Positions 1 to 8,262 of a stretch of DNA of 21,536 bases are shown here, in pieces. Origin of the DNA: Clostridiales bacterium. Its GTDB lineage: Bacteria; Bacillota; Clostridia; Oscillospirales; Butyricicoccaceae. The stretch is taken from the NCBI GenBank assembly GCA_019418305.1, contig DYCA01000007.1, positions 47,354-68,889 of the forward strand, given 5' to 3'. The position numbers and the translations under genes were made by a program. Each line of letters opens with the position of its first letter. The first letter of the stretch is position 1. Under the pieces are notes generated by a model, which was not told the DNA's origin, did not search any database, and saw only the letters and a program-made list of their open reading frames with translations.

Positions 1-1
1 A

Positions 2-2083
2 GTCTTTACCCCCGCCTATCTGGATGTCATCACAGGAAAACAGGTCATCACCATTGCACAGAAAGCGCACAATTCCGATAATATGCTGCTGTTTGATGTA
101 TTCCCGGAAAATTTCCACACAACCGACGATATGCAGTCCCTGCCGGAGGGCAGTTCCTACTATTTATGCGACCAGACAGGTACGCTTCTGTATGCACACG
201 AAACTGCTGCACATGAGGATACGCAGCTGCAGCCGTATGTGGACAGTCTGGTGCAGCGTATTAAAGAAGGCTCACTCGATCCATACGACGCCAGCATCAT
301 AGGGCCGGACGGTAATCCATGCGGCGTCTATTACTATCAGATGAGCAACGGCTGGATCACCATTTTGACCATCCCGTTCCGCACGGTACTGCGTGAGTTA
401 ACCGGGATTTACCGTCTTTTCCTGCTGCTCTCTTCCCTGTTTTTGATTGCCGCCGCGTTGCTTTCTATCCGTGATTATCGCTTGAACCGCAAGATACGTC
501 GCACGGATGATACCGTCCGCGCACTCGGTAATCTGTATTATGCAATCTACCGCGTCAATTATAAAACAGGAATGTACGAGGCCATAAAATGCGCAAGCGA
601 TACCCGCCGGCAAATCAGCACAACGGGCCGCTATGCTGATTTATTGCAAACGATACAGAATGTCGTTGCACGCAGCACCTACGAAGAATTTGTCGACAGC
701 TTTTCTCTGGAGAATATCCAACAGTTGGTACATGACCAAGTGACGGAATTTGGCGGAGATTATCTGCGCCGCTTTGAAAATGGGGAGCGCTGGGTCAATG
801 TCAGCATTCTGTTTGACAAAGCATTTGCACAAGACGAAGTCGTACTTGCATTTCGTGAAGTCAACCGTGAAAAGACACAGCAGCTCGAACATCTGGAGCT
901 GCTGCAAAACGCACTGGAATCCTCCCACCGGAGCGAGGCAGATAAAAACGCATTTTTCAGCAACATGTCGCATGATATGCGCACACCGCTCAACGCCATT
1001 ATCGGCCTATCCGAACTGGCGCAGCGAGATCTCAATGACCAAGACAAACTGAAAACGCTGCTGGACAAAATTCTGTTTTCCGGTCAGCAATTACTACACC
1101 TTGTCAACGATGTTCTGGAAATCTCCCGCATGGAGCAAGGCCATATCTCCCTTGACTATCATCCAATCGACCTGCGGCAGTGTGTTGAAGACTGCGTGGA
1201 AATCTTCCGTCACCAAGCCAAAAAGGAGGAAAAGAACCTCTCGCTTGCATGTGATTTGCGCCACAGCATGGTATTAGGCGACGCTTCGCGCATCAGCCAA
1301 ATTTTAAATAATCTGCTGTCCAACGCCTTCAAGTACAGTGAACCCGGTGCATCCATCACCGTCCGGCTGAACGAAAATAATTCCGACAAGCACAGCAGCT
1401 ATGAGCTTACGGTACAGGATACCGGCATTGGAATGTCCGAAGAGTTCCTCCAGCATGTTTTCGAGCCTTATGCGCGGGAAACCCGTTTCAGCGCGCGCTC
1501 TGTAGTCGGCACCGGATTGGGCATGGCGATTGTCCATAGCTTAGTTAAGCGCATGGACGGCGAAATCCGTGTTTCCAGCGAATTAGGGCATGGCAGTACC
1601 TTCACGGTCACACTGCCGTTGCAGACTGTCATGGAGTCGGAAACCTCCGCCAGCATGAAGCCGGCTGCATCACCCACGCAAAACGAATCATCCGCATTCG
1701 ATCTGCGCGGAAAAAAGCTGCTGATTGCCGAAGACAACGAGATCAACATGGAAATCGCAACCGAAATCCTGTCAATGCACGAAGTACAGGTTGTGCAGGC
1801 GTGGGACGGTCAACAGGCCGTTGAGATTTTTTCCGCATCGCAGCTGCACGAATTTGACGCCATTTTGATGGATATGCAAATGCCAAATATGGACGGCTGT
1901 CAGGCAGCGCACACAATCCGCACGTTGGACCGTGCAGATGCAGCGACCATTCCCATCATCGCCGTCACCGCCAATGCCTTTCCGGAAGATATTGCGAAAA
2001 CGCAGGCTGCCGGTATGAATGCCCATATTGTCAAGCCCATTGACTTTACGGTTTTGTGTCAACTACTGCAAGCCCTGACCTGA
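2..2083 (+). CDS. Hybrid sensor histidine kinase with C-terminal receiver (5' truncated by window edge)
   Basis: The reading frame is already open at base 2, before the first ATG at 83, and the residues there (FTPAYLDVITGKQVITIAQ) look like an extracellular PDC/dCache sensor. The gene therefore starts outside the window. In order I see the rest of the sensor, one membrane helix near 404-470, a PAS-like linker, and a HisKA domain with phospho-acceptor His at 971-973 (context FFSNMSHDMRTPLN). Next come an HATPase domain with N box (ILNNLLSNAFKYS), G1 (DTGIGM) and G2 (GTGLGMAI), and a receiver domain with acceptor Asp at 1871-1873 (LMDMQMPNMDG) and the conserved KP near 2033. Such proteins autophosphorylate at the membrane in response to an external ligand and pass phosphate to their own receiver. 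The ligand and final output are unknown, and no DNA-binding partner is visible. It converges on the next operon. Confidence 0.93.
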   Translation, partial: VFTPAYLDVITGKQVITIAQKAHNSDNMLLFDVFPENFHTTDDMQSLPEGSSYYLCDQTGTLLYAHETAAHEDTQLQPYVDSLVQRIKEGSLDPYDASIIGPDGNPCGVYYYQMSNGWITILTIPFRTVLRELTGIYRLFLLLSSLFLIAAALLSIRDYRLNRKIRRTDDTVRALGNLYYAIYRVNYKTGMYEAIKCASDTRRQISTTGRYADLLQTIQNVVARSTYEEFVDSFSLENIQQLVHDQVTEFGGDYLRRFENGERWVNVSILFDKAFAQDEVVLAFREVNREKTQQLEHLELLQNALESSHRSEADKNAFFSNMSHDMRTPLNAIIGLSELAQRDLNDQDKLKTLLDKILFSGQQLLHLVNDVLEISRMEQGHISLDYHPIDLRQCVEDCVEIFRHQAKKEEKNLSLACDLRHSMVLGDASRISQILNNLLSNAFKYSEPGASITVRLNENNSDKHSSYELTVQDTGIGMSEEFLQHVFEPYARETRFSARSVVGTGLGMAIVHSLVKRMDGEIRVSSELGHGSTFTVTLPLQTVMESETSASMKPAASPTQNESSAFDLRGKKLLIAEDNEINMEIATEILSMHEVQVVQAWDGQQAVEIFSASQLHEFDAILMDMQMPNMDGCQAAHTIRTLDRADAATIPIIAVTANAFPEDIAKTQAAGMNAHIVKPIDFTVLCQLLQALT

Positions 2084-2102
2084 AACCGTGCGTTCTGCAA
2101 TC

Positions 2103-2132
2103 AAAAAGGGACGGTAAAAGCCGTCCCTTTTT
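2103..2132. terminator. Bidirectional intrinsic terminator between converging genes
   Basis: A 12-base stem, AAAAAGGGACGG with CCGTCCCTTTTT, encloses a 6-base loop. The A-run on one side and T-run on the other mean it can work in both directions. It sits 20 bases after the kinase stop and just beyond the end of the minus-strand operon. Confidence 0.9.
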
Positions 2133-2136
2133 CATG

Positions 2137-3390
2137 TCAGTTTTTCTGATTTCGAATGCGTTCCGCTGCAAGCAAAATCCCTGTTTTTCCAGAAGAATAG
2201 GTCAAGCCACCCTGCATGTAACACACATACGGTTCGCGCATGGGCGCATCCGCAGACAGTTCGATTGACGCACCCTGCACAAACGCACCTGCCGCCATAA
2301 TAACCGGATCGTCATATCCCGGCATTGCCCACGGTTCCGGCGTAACAAACGAATCGACCGGTGCGCCAGCTTGAATGCCTTCACAAAAGCGGCACAGCGG
2401 CTCGGGACTTCCAAACGCAATCGTCTGGATAATATCATACCGCGGCTCCTCTGCCTTGGGACTGACATCATACCCCAGCAGCTCCATTACCTTGGCGCAG
2501 AAAATTGCGGTCTTGAGCGCCTGTGCCGTCGTATGCGGTGCCATGAACAGACCCTGATACAGCAGGCGGTTCTGGCCCATGGTGCAGCCGCATTCACCGC
2601 CGATGCCCGGTGCGGTCAGTTTATAAGAAGCATTTTCCACCAGATCCGCACGTCCTGCAATATAGCCGCCTGTCGGCGCCAAACCGCCGCCCGGATTTTT
2701 GATGAGCGAACCCGCGATTAGGTCTGCACCGACCTGTGTCGGCTCAATATCCTCCACGAACTCGCCATAACAGTTATCCACCATGATTGCAGCATCCGGA
2801 TTGACCTGCCGCACGGTTTTGCAGATTTCTCCGATTTCTGCACAGGACAGCGTTTTTCGCACAGCATAACCACGGCTGCGCTGGATAAATACCAGTTTCA
2901 CACTCTGGTCCTGTGCCGCCTGCGCAATGGCCGGCAAGTCAGGCATACCGTTTACCAAGTCCACCTGCTTATAGCCAATCCCATAATTTTTCATGCTGCC
3001 GCAATAATCGCCCGTGATGGTATTCTGCAGTGTATCATACGCAGGACCGGTCACAGAAAGCACCGTATCCCCCGCCTTCACCGCGGAGAACATTGCACAG
3101 GACAGCGCATGTGTGCCGTTGACAAAACCAATGCGCACCAACGCCGCTTCCGTACCGAAAATATCTGCGTAGATGCGGTCAAGCGTATCCCGACCATGGT
3201 CGTCATAGCCATAACCGGTTGTGCCCGCGAACAGGTTGTCGGACACACGGTTTTTCGCAAACGCTGCAAGCACTTTTTCCGTATTTCGGTCGCACACCTC
3301 TTCAATCCGCGCAAAATACGGCATGATTTCGCGCTCGGCCTGTTGACCGAGCGCGCGAATTTCTTCCGATATTTGTAACTTATTCATCAT
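2137..3390 (-). CDS. Methionine gamma-lyase / 'aluminium resistance' family PLP-dependent protein
   Basis: A fold-type I PLP enzyme of about 417 residues resembling the COG4100 family, annotated elsewhere as methionine gamma-lyase family or cystathionine beta-lyase-like aluminium resistance protein. Visible landmarks are the glycine-rich NLFAGTTGYGYDD segment, the GFVNGTHAL cofactor-binding turn, the MVDNCYGEF aspartate that would hold the pyridine nitrogen, and the likely Schiff-base lysine in SLIKNPGGG. The real substrate of this family is poorly established. I chose the ATG at 3390 (or 3387) because the homologous N-terminus begins MNKLQ and a GGGAG lies 12 bases upstream. The longer frame from 3435 adds residues with no family look. 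The start overlaps the preceding gene's stop by 8-11 bases, so translation is probably coupled. It is the last gene of the trpS operon. Confidence 0.85.
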   Translation of the reverse strand: MMNKLQISEEIRALGQQAEREIMPYFARIEEVCDRNTEKVLAAFAKNRVSDNLFAGTTGYGYDDHGRDTLDRIYADIFGTEAALVRIGFVNGTHALSCAMFSAVKAGDTVLSVTGPAYDTLQNTITGDYCGSMKNYGIGYKQVDLVNGMPDLPAIAQAAQDQSVKLVFIQRSRGYAVRKTLSCAEIGEICKTVRQVNPDAAIMVDNCYGEFVEDIEPTQVGADLIAGSLIKNPGGGLAPTGGYIAGRADLVENASYKLTAPGIGGECGCTMGQNRLLYQGLFMAPHTTAQALKTAIFCAKVMELLGYDVSPKAEEPRYDIIQTIAFGSPEPLCRFCEGIQAGAPVDSFVTPEPWAMPGYDDPVIMAAGAFVQGASIELSADAPMREPYVCYMQGGLTYSSGKTGILLAAERIRNQKN

Positions 3391-4165
3391 TCTGTGTATT
3401 TTCTCCCAATAGCTTTTGACCGTTCGGCAACACAAACAGCGTTTCCTCCGGCTGTTCGGTTTTCAGATTACTCACCACGACCTGACGCACCAGAGTCTCA
3501 CTCTGATAAAAAGCAGCCTTTTTCAGCAAGCCGGAGGCTGCGGAAACATAGTATACGCAGCGGTATCCTTCCTGCTCAAACTCCACCATAATGCACGGCT
3601 CATTATCGATATCCTGCCGGCCTGCGCTGGACAAAACCACGCCTTCATCCAGCACATCTTCATAAGTGGGCAGCATCGCCGCAGAGTCATCCGAAAACTC
3701 GCCCCATGTCCCCTTATAAAAGGTGGTGCTGCCGTTCTCCCACGTATATGCAGTATCTCCTGCACGCAGCAACGTGCTTTGCACCGCTCCCGCTTCGGTC
3801 AACCAATCGGTACGAACCAGATTATCCCGCATGTACTGATGACAGCGAAGCGTAGACGATCCGCCGGTATAATACAGCGTATTCTCGATAACACAGCTGT
3901 ACGCCTCCGGCCGTGTCAAGGAAGCAATGACCTTTTGCGCGTTATCCGGTCCAATGGTAACGTCTGCCACGCTTTGCGCCGTCAGCAACTGACTGCCGGA
4001 ACTGACGGTCGGCGCATTCTCCGCGCCGCTTTGCAGCACAATGCCGGTGTCCTTTCGATGCAGTACACCGGATGAGAGCACATAGCTTAAGAACAGCAGT
4101 CCTACCAACACCGCCGCACCGATTGCCGCAACCATTGGCGTCGACAGGTTTTTATACGGCTTCAT
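3380..4165 (-). CDS. Membrane-anchored exported protein, LolA/MucB-like fold suspected
   Basis: A 261-residue protein with one N-terminal hydrophobic helix (about residues 11-32, AAIGAAVLVGLLFLSYVL) and no lipobox cysteine, so it is likely a membrane anchor with the rest outside the cell. The soluble part has alternating beta-strand-like stretches: YSCVIENTLYY, CIMVEFEQEGYRCVYYV and ETLFVLPNGQKLL. The closing pattern 'LFxLPxG' is what I associate with LolA/MucB-like sheets that bind acyl chains, but this is inference from pattern, not alignment. The start uses an ATGA overlap with the epimerase stop and has no strong ribosome binding site of its own, so translation is probably coupled. Its place in the operon suggests a role tied to a wall polymer or lipid-linked intermediate. 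I do not recognise a named family. Confidence 0.7.
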   Translation of the reverse strand: MKPYKNLSTPMVAAIGAAVLVGLLFLSYVLSSGVLHRKDTGIVLQSGAENAPTVSSGSQLLTAQSVADVTIGPDNAQKVIASLTRPEAYSCVIENTLYYTGGSSTLRCHQYMRDNLVRTDWLTEAGAVQSTLLRAGDTAYTWENGSTTFYKGTWGEFSDDSAAMLPTYEDVLDEGVVLSSAGRQDIDNEPCIMVEFEQEGYRCVYYVSAASGLLKKAAFYQSETLVRQVVVSNLKTEQPEETLFVLPNGQKLLGENTQNDE

Positions 4166-5310
4166 GGTGCAAACGGAGCCGGCCCATCCGACCGCAAACC
4201 GAAATAATGTTCAATCGCCTGCAAAATACGTGCAGAAGTCTTACCGTCGCCATACGGATTGACTGCATGCGCCATCGCTGCATATGCATCCGGATCGTCA
4301 AACAACTCGCGCGCCAAACGGACAATATTCGCCTGCTCTACACCTGCCAACTTAACCGTTCCCGCCTCAATAGCCTCCGGACGTTCGGTTTCACGGCGCA
4401 GCACAAGCACCGGTTTGCCCAAGCTGGGCGCCTCTTCCTGCAAGCCGCCCGAATCGGTCATAATCAGATAGCAGCGCGCCATCAGATTGTGCATCTCGTC
4501 CACCGCCAGCGGATGAATCAGATGCACGCGCTCGTTTCCGCCTAAAAACTTTTCCGCCGTCTCACGCACATATGGGCTGAGGTGCACCGGATATACAAAG
4601 TGTACATCCGGATACGATGCCGACAGTTCCGCAATCGCACGGCAAATGTTTTCCATCGGCTCGCCATAGTTCTCACGGCGATGCGCGGTAACGAGAACCA
4701 CACGGTTATTTTCAAAATCCAGCGTTTTAAGCTGTTCATCACGGAACACAAAATCAGGCTGAACGGTGATATGAATTGCATCAACCACCGTATTACCGAC
4801 CACGCTCACGCCCTCCGTAATGGCTTCGCGCGCAAGATTGTCTCGGTTGCGCGGCGTCGGCGCAAAGTGCAGCGTTGCAATCTGGCCGGTCAGCTTGCGA
4901 TTCATCTCTTCCGGAAACGGAGAATATTTGTCATATGTGCGCAAGCCAGCCTCCACATGGCCCACCGGGATTTTATGATAAAACGCAGCAAGCGCACCGG
5001 CAAACGTCGTGGACGTATCGCCATGTACGAGCACGATATCGGGCTTGGCCTGCTCCAGCACCTCATCCAAGCCATGCAGACTCTTTTCCGTAATCAGCGC
5101 CAGCGTCTGACGCGGCTGCATTATATTCAGGTCATAATCCGGCTTGATATGAAAAATATCCAGCACCTGATCGAGCATCTCACGATGCTGCGCCGTTACA
5201 CATACGATAGACTCGGTATTCTCATTCTGCTCCAGCGCATGCACCAGCGGCGCCATTTTAATGGCCTCCGGCCGTGTGCCGAATACCGTCATCACCTTAA
5301 TCTTGCTCAT
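4162..5310 (-). CDS. mnaA/wecB: UDP-N-acetylglucosamine 2-epimerase (non-hydrolysing)
   Basis: Interconverts UDP-GlcNAc and UDP-ManNAc in the cytoplasm. The product feeds wall teichoic acid linkage units or other surface polymers in Gram-positives. The length of 382 residues is normal. Family motifs are all present: GTRPEAIKMAP at the N-terminus, VHGDTSTT with Asp98, GHVEAGLRT with Glu120, PFPEEMNR with Glu134/135, TAHRREN with His210, and the C-terminal UDP site TDSGGLQEEAPSLGKP with RETERPEA. The start ATG at 5310 has a GGAGG eight bases upstream, located inside the end of the preceding transferase gene, and the two genes overlap by 14 bases. The next gene follows with an ATGA overlap. I see no missing catalytic residue. 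Confidence 0.96.
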   Translation of the reverse strand: MSKIKVMTVFGTRPEAIKMAPLVHALEQNENTESIVCVTAQHREMLDQVLDIFHIKPDYDLNIMQPRQTLALITEKSLHGLDEVLEQAKPDIVLVHGDTSTTFAGALAAFYHKIPVGHVEAGLRTYDKYSPFPEEMNRKLTGQIATLHFAPTPRNRDNLAREAITEGVSVVGNTVVDAIHITVQPDFVFRDEQLKTLDFENNRVVLVTAHRRENYGEPMENICRAIAELSASYPDVHFVYPVHLSPYVRETAEKFLGGNERVHLIHPLAVDEMHNLMARCYLIMTDSGGLQEEAPSLGKPVLVLRRETERPEAIEAGTVKLAGVEQANIVRLARELFDDPDAYAAMAHAVNPYGDGKTSARILQAIEHYFGLRSDGPAPFAP

Positions 5311-6460
5311 GTTCCTTATCCTCCGGTACCGTATTTTCTACCTCTGTCGACTGCGCAGTCTGGTTTAAGTCTTGTTCTCCGTGCGGTATCTCCTCATGCT
5401 CGGTCGGGTGCTTTGCCCAATGCTCCGCCCCGTAAATGATGCAGGCACCAACCAGAATTGCCGCCAGCACCGCCAGCAGCAGAACAATCGCCTTCACCTC
5501 GCCCGACGAGGTTAACACCACCGCTGTCAAACCAAGGGTTGCGCTGATGGCGTACAAAATCGCAACCGCCTGCTTCTGGTTAAACCCCATATCGATCAGT
5601 TTATGATGCACGTGTCCGCGATCCGGGCTCATCGGACTGCGCCCCGCCGCCACACGACGGATAATCGCGTTAGCTGTATCGAAAATCGGCAGACCAAGAA
5701 TCAAAAACGGCACCGCGAATGAAATGACCGCATAAAATTTGAATAACCCCATAATGGATACCGTGGCCAGCATGTATCCTAAAAAAGTCGATCCGGTATC
5801 CCCCATAAAAATCTTGGCAGGATTCAGATTATACGGCATAAAACCGATACACGCGCCCGCCAATGCTGCCATTGTCACCGCAATGGTCATATTGCCGGTC
5901 AAAAGCGCGACCGCCAGCATGGTAATCGCTGCGATCGAGGATACACCAACCGCAAGGCCGTCCAGTCCGTCGATCAGATTCACCGCGTTGGTAATACCGA
6001 CAATCCAGATGATAGTAATCGGAATCGCCAGAATGCCCAAATGAAAATACGGCGTATCCGAAAAAGGATTTAAATTGGTAAACAGCTTGATCTGCAAATC
6101 ACCAACACAAACTGGAATAGCAGCGGCCACAATCTGCACCACAAACTTCAGTTTTGCACCCAGTGCCAGCACATCGTCAAAAATGCCCAGCGCGACAATT
6201 ATAGATGCGCCCAGCAACACACAGAGCATGGTCTGGTCCAATTCTCCAAAAATCAGGATGGAAGCCAGAAACCCGCCGAATATTGCCAGACCGCCCAAAC
6301 GAGGAATCGGCTCCTTGTGCATACGGCGGTTGTCCTTCGGCACATCAATCGCCCCCACCTTATGGGCGAACTGCTTGACAGGTGGCGTGAAAAAATATGA
6401 CAATACACCTGCAACAACAAATGCAGCCAAAATCACACCACTTACAATATATTCAGGCAT
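5297..6460 (-). CDS. tagO: Undecaprenyl-phosphate GlcNAc-1-phosphate transferase family (MraY/WecA/TagO-like)
   Basis: A polytopic membrane enzyme of 387 residues that, by family, transfers GlcNAc-1-phosphate from UDP-GlcNAc onto undecaprenyl phosphate, the committed step for wall teichoic acids and related polymers. Signature motifs are visible: DNRRMHKEPIPRLGG in loop 1, the Mg-binding aspartates in GIFDD, NAVNLIDGLDGLA, KIFMGDTGSTFLGY, and the cytoplasmic SPDRGHVHHKL histidines. About ten hydrophobic helices are apparent. The last 40 residues form a hydrophilic, very acidic tail (EHEEIPHGEQ onward) not needed for catalysis and unusual in length. An AAGGGGAAG ribosome binding site lies before the ATG at 6460. 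It is 25 bases after trpS and overlaps the epimerase that makes the partner nucleotide sugar. The exact polymer is not shown by the sequence. Confidence 0.93.
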   Translation of the reverse strand: MPEYIVSGVILAAFVVAGVLSYFFTPPVKQFAHKVGAIDVPKDNRRMHKEPIPRLGGLAIFGGFLASILIFGELDQTMLCVLLGASIIVALGIFDDVLALGAKLKFVVQIVAAAIPVCVGDLQIKLFTNLNPFSDTPYFHLGILAIPITIIWIVGITNAVNLIDGLDGLAVGVSSIAAITMLAVALLTGNMTIAVTMAALAGACIGFMPYNLNPAKIFMGDTGSTFLGYMLATVSIMGLFKFYAVISFAVPFLILGLPIFDTANAIIRRVAAGRSPMSPDRGHVHHKLIDMGFNQKQAVAILYAISATLGLTAVVLTSSGEVKAIVLLLAVLAAILVGACIIYGAEHWAKHPTEHEEIPHGEQDLNQTAQSTEVENTVPEDKEHEQD

Positions 6461-6485
6461 TATTTCTTCCCCTTAAAGACGGTAT

Positions 6486-7496
6486 TCAGCGTCCTACAAA
6501 GCCAACCTTCCGGTAAACCTTGCTCAGCGTCTTGCGCGCCAAATAAGACGCTTTCTGCGCGCCCTCAGTATAGACCTGCTCCAAATAATCCTTGTTGCGC
6601 AGCAGATCCTCTGTCTTTTCACGGATCGGACGCAGCAGCTCTATCACCGCTTCACCAACTGCCGGCTTGAATTCGCCATAGCCCTTGCCTGCAAATTCCG
6701 CTTCCACTTCTGCAATGGACTTGCCGGTCGCTACGGCATAAATCTGAATCAGATTAGACACGCCCGGCTTTCCAACCGGATCCATCACGATACGGGAATC
6801 CGAATCGGTAACCGCGCGCTTGAACTTGCGCATGATGTCCTCCGGCTTATCCATCAGCAGAATGAACCCGTTGGAATTTTCATCCGACTTACTCATTTTT
6901 TTCTCCGGATCGGACAGGCTCATGATCTTCGCGCCCTCTCCCGCCTTGGGATAGCGGCCTTCCGGAATCGTGAAGGTATCTGGGAACAAACCGTTAAAAC
7001 GATTTGCGATGTTTCGGCAAATCTCAATATGCTGGCTCTGATCCACGCCAACCGGAACCAGATTGGTCTGGTACAGCAGAATGTCCGCCGCCATCAGCAC
7101 CGGATAAGTGAACAGTCCAACATTCACATTATCCGCATGCTTTGCGGATTTATCCTTAAACTGCGTCATGCGGGACGCTTCCCCGAACATGGTAAAGCAG
7201 TTGAGCACCCAAGCCAGCTCTGCATGAGCCGGGACATGGCTCTGGATAAATAAAATGCTCTTTTCCGGGTCCAACCCGCAGGCAATATACTGCGCCAGAA
7301 CTTCCAGCGTTGCGCGGCGCAAAGCTGCCGGGTCCTGTCGGACCGTAATCGCGTGCATATCAACCACACAATAAATGCAGTTATAATCCTCCTGCAAAAG
7401 CGGAAAATTGCGAATTGCGCCAAGATAATTGCCCAATGTCAGCTTACCGGAGGGCTGCACACCGGAAAAAATTGTTTGCTTCTGGTTTTCGCTCAT
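6486..7496 (-). CDS. trpS: Tryptophanyl-tRNA synthetase
   Basis: A class I aminoacyl-tRNA synthetase charging tRNA-Trp in the cytoplasm. Its 336 residues match the usual bacterial size. The nucleotide-binding signature is PSGKLTLGNYLGA (residues 15-27, the HIGH equivalent) and the KMSKS loop is at residues 200-204. Other family landmarks are FTYPVLMAADILLYQ and VPVGVDQSQHIE, which bind tryptophan. It is the first gene of a tight minus-strand run into tagO, mnaA and two further genes. A good sigma-A promoter sits 70 bases upstream. I looked for a T-box leader (AGGGTGG-type antiterminator core) in 7497-7771 and did not find one. Confidence 0.98.
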   Translation of the reverse strand: MSENQKQTIFSGVQPSGKLTLGNYLGAIRNFPLLQEDYNCIYCVVDMHAITVRQDPAALRRATLEVLAQYIACGLDPEKSILFIQSHVPAHAELAWVLNCFTMFGEASRMTQFKDKSAKHADNVNVGLFTYPVLMAADILLYQTNLVPVGVDQSQHIEICRNIANRFNGLFPDTFTIPEGRYPKAGEGAKIMSLSDPEKKMSKSDENSNGFILLMDKPEDIMRKFKRAVTDSDSRIVMDPVGKPGVSNLIQIYAVATGKSIAEVEAEFAGKGYGEFKPAVGEAVIELLRPIREKTEDLLRNKDYLEQVYTEGAQKASYLARKTLSKVYRKVGFVGR

Positions 7497-7567
7497 AGCT
7501 ATGACTTCCCTTACTCAATGGATTGTGATTCTTTGGTACGAAGCAAACTACCCCATACTTATCAATA

Positions 7568-7596
7568 ATCATACCATATTTCCCGTTTTCTTGCAA
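7568..7596 (-). promoter_or_regulatory. trpS: Sigma-A-type promoter for the trpS operon
   Basis: On the minus strand, TTGCAA (7596-7591) is followed after exactly 17 bases by TATGAT (7573-7568), preceded by TGG. Transcription would begin about 65 bases before the trpS ATG. Confidence 0.72.
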
Positions 7597-7712
7597 CGAA
7601 TTTTATTGTTTTCCCCTTCGGTTGTCTTTTACTCCCGACTCCTTTGAGGGACTGGTATTGGGCCTTTTCTGTATATTTTTCTGTTTAGCATGGTAAAATT
7701 TCCAGATAGCGA

Positions 7713-7741
7713 TTGTGTTTTTTGCAAAAACGTGGTACAGT
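7713..7741 (+). promoter_or_regulatory. Sigma-A-type promoter for the VOC gene
   Basis: TTGTGT at 7713-7718, a 17-base spacer ending GTGG, then TACAGT at 7736-7741. The AAGGAGG ribosome binding site at 7756-7762 and the ATG at 7772 follow directly. Confidence 0.65.
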
Positions 7742-7771
7742 AACTTCACTACAACAAGGAGGACATCTTTT

Positions 7772-8140
7772 ATGCAATTCACTTTTGCCCATAATAACTA
7801 TAATGTGCGCGATCTCGATCGTTCACTCGCTTTTTATAAGGAAGCGCTCGGCTTGAACGAAGTCCGCCGCATCAACGCGGACGATGGCAGCTATGTCATT
7901 GTTTATCTCAGCGACGGTGTTTCCAAGCACCAGCTTGAACTGACTTGGCTGCGGGATTGGGAACGTCCCTACAATTTGGGCGACAACGAATTCCATCTGG
8001 CTTTTGTTGTGGATGATTATCCTGCCGCGTACCGTAAACACCAGGAGATGGGCTGCATCTGTTTTGAAAATCCGGCAATGGGAATTTATTTTATTTCCGA
8101 TCCGGACGGCTATTGGCTGGAAATCGTGCCCGGCAAATGA
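7772..8140 (+). CDS. gloA: VOC-family protein, glyoxalase I (lactoylglutathione lyase)-like
   Basis: A 122-residue protein with two beta-alpha-beta-beta-beta repeats typical of the vicinal oxygen chelate fold. The four metal ligands of glyoxalase I are in place: His7 (FAHNNYNV), Glu56 (HQLELTW), His75 (NEFHLAFVV) and Glu117 (GYWLEIVPG). It would isomerise the methylglyoxal hemithioacetal to a lactoyl thioester. The thiol used in Clostridia is uncertain, since many lack glutathione. The frame extends to an ATG at 7715, but that lies in the promoter. The ATG at 7772, nine bases after AAGGAGG, gives the normal family N-terminus. It is monocistronic with its own terminator. Confidence 0.9.
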   Translation: MQFTFAHNNYNVRDLDRSLAFYKEALGLNEVRRINADDGSYVIVYLSDGVSKHQLELTWLRDWERPYNLGDNEFHLAFVVDDYPAAYRKHQEMGCICFENPAMGIYFISDPDGYWLEIVPGK

Positions 8141-8172
8141 TATGCTCCTGCGGCGTGAACATAAGGAAAACA

Positions 8173-8207
8173 AGGAGGCCGCCGTCATGCTGGCGGCCTC
8201 TTATTTT
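8173..8207 (+). terminator. Intrinsic terminator after the VOC gene
   Basis: GAGGCCGCC (8175-8183) pairs with GGCGGCCTC (8192-8200) around an 8-base loop, followed by TTATTTT. Confidence 0.85.
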
Positions 8208-8225
8208 GCCATAAGCGCCCGGCGC

Positions 8226-8231
8226 TATACT
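8226..8231 (+). promoter_or_regulatory. Possible -10 element for the chromate-transporter pair
   Basis: TATACT at 8226-8231 lies 32 bases before the first ATG, just after the VOC terminator. No good -35 element is placed 16-18 bases upstream, so the call is tentative. Confidence 0.35.
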
Positions 8232-8262
8232 TTTTGAATCCCTCTTAATATGCGCGAAAGGA

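Noticed and set aside
3416..4075. Plus-strand open frame of 219 codons
   Set aside because: It is antisense to the LolA-like gene, with no start signal and no recognisable features.
4582..5439. Plus-strand open frame of 285 codons
   Set aside because: It is antisense to the well-supported epimerase and the end of the tagO-like gene. Its composition (many Arg, His, Ile) is that of a reverse-strand shadow.
7497..7771. T-box or other riboswitch upstream of trpS
   Set aside because: No AGGGTGG-type core, specifier-loop layout or terminator/antiterminator pair was found by eye. Only the sigma-A promoter is clear.
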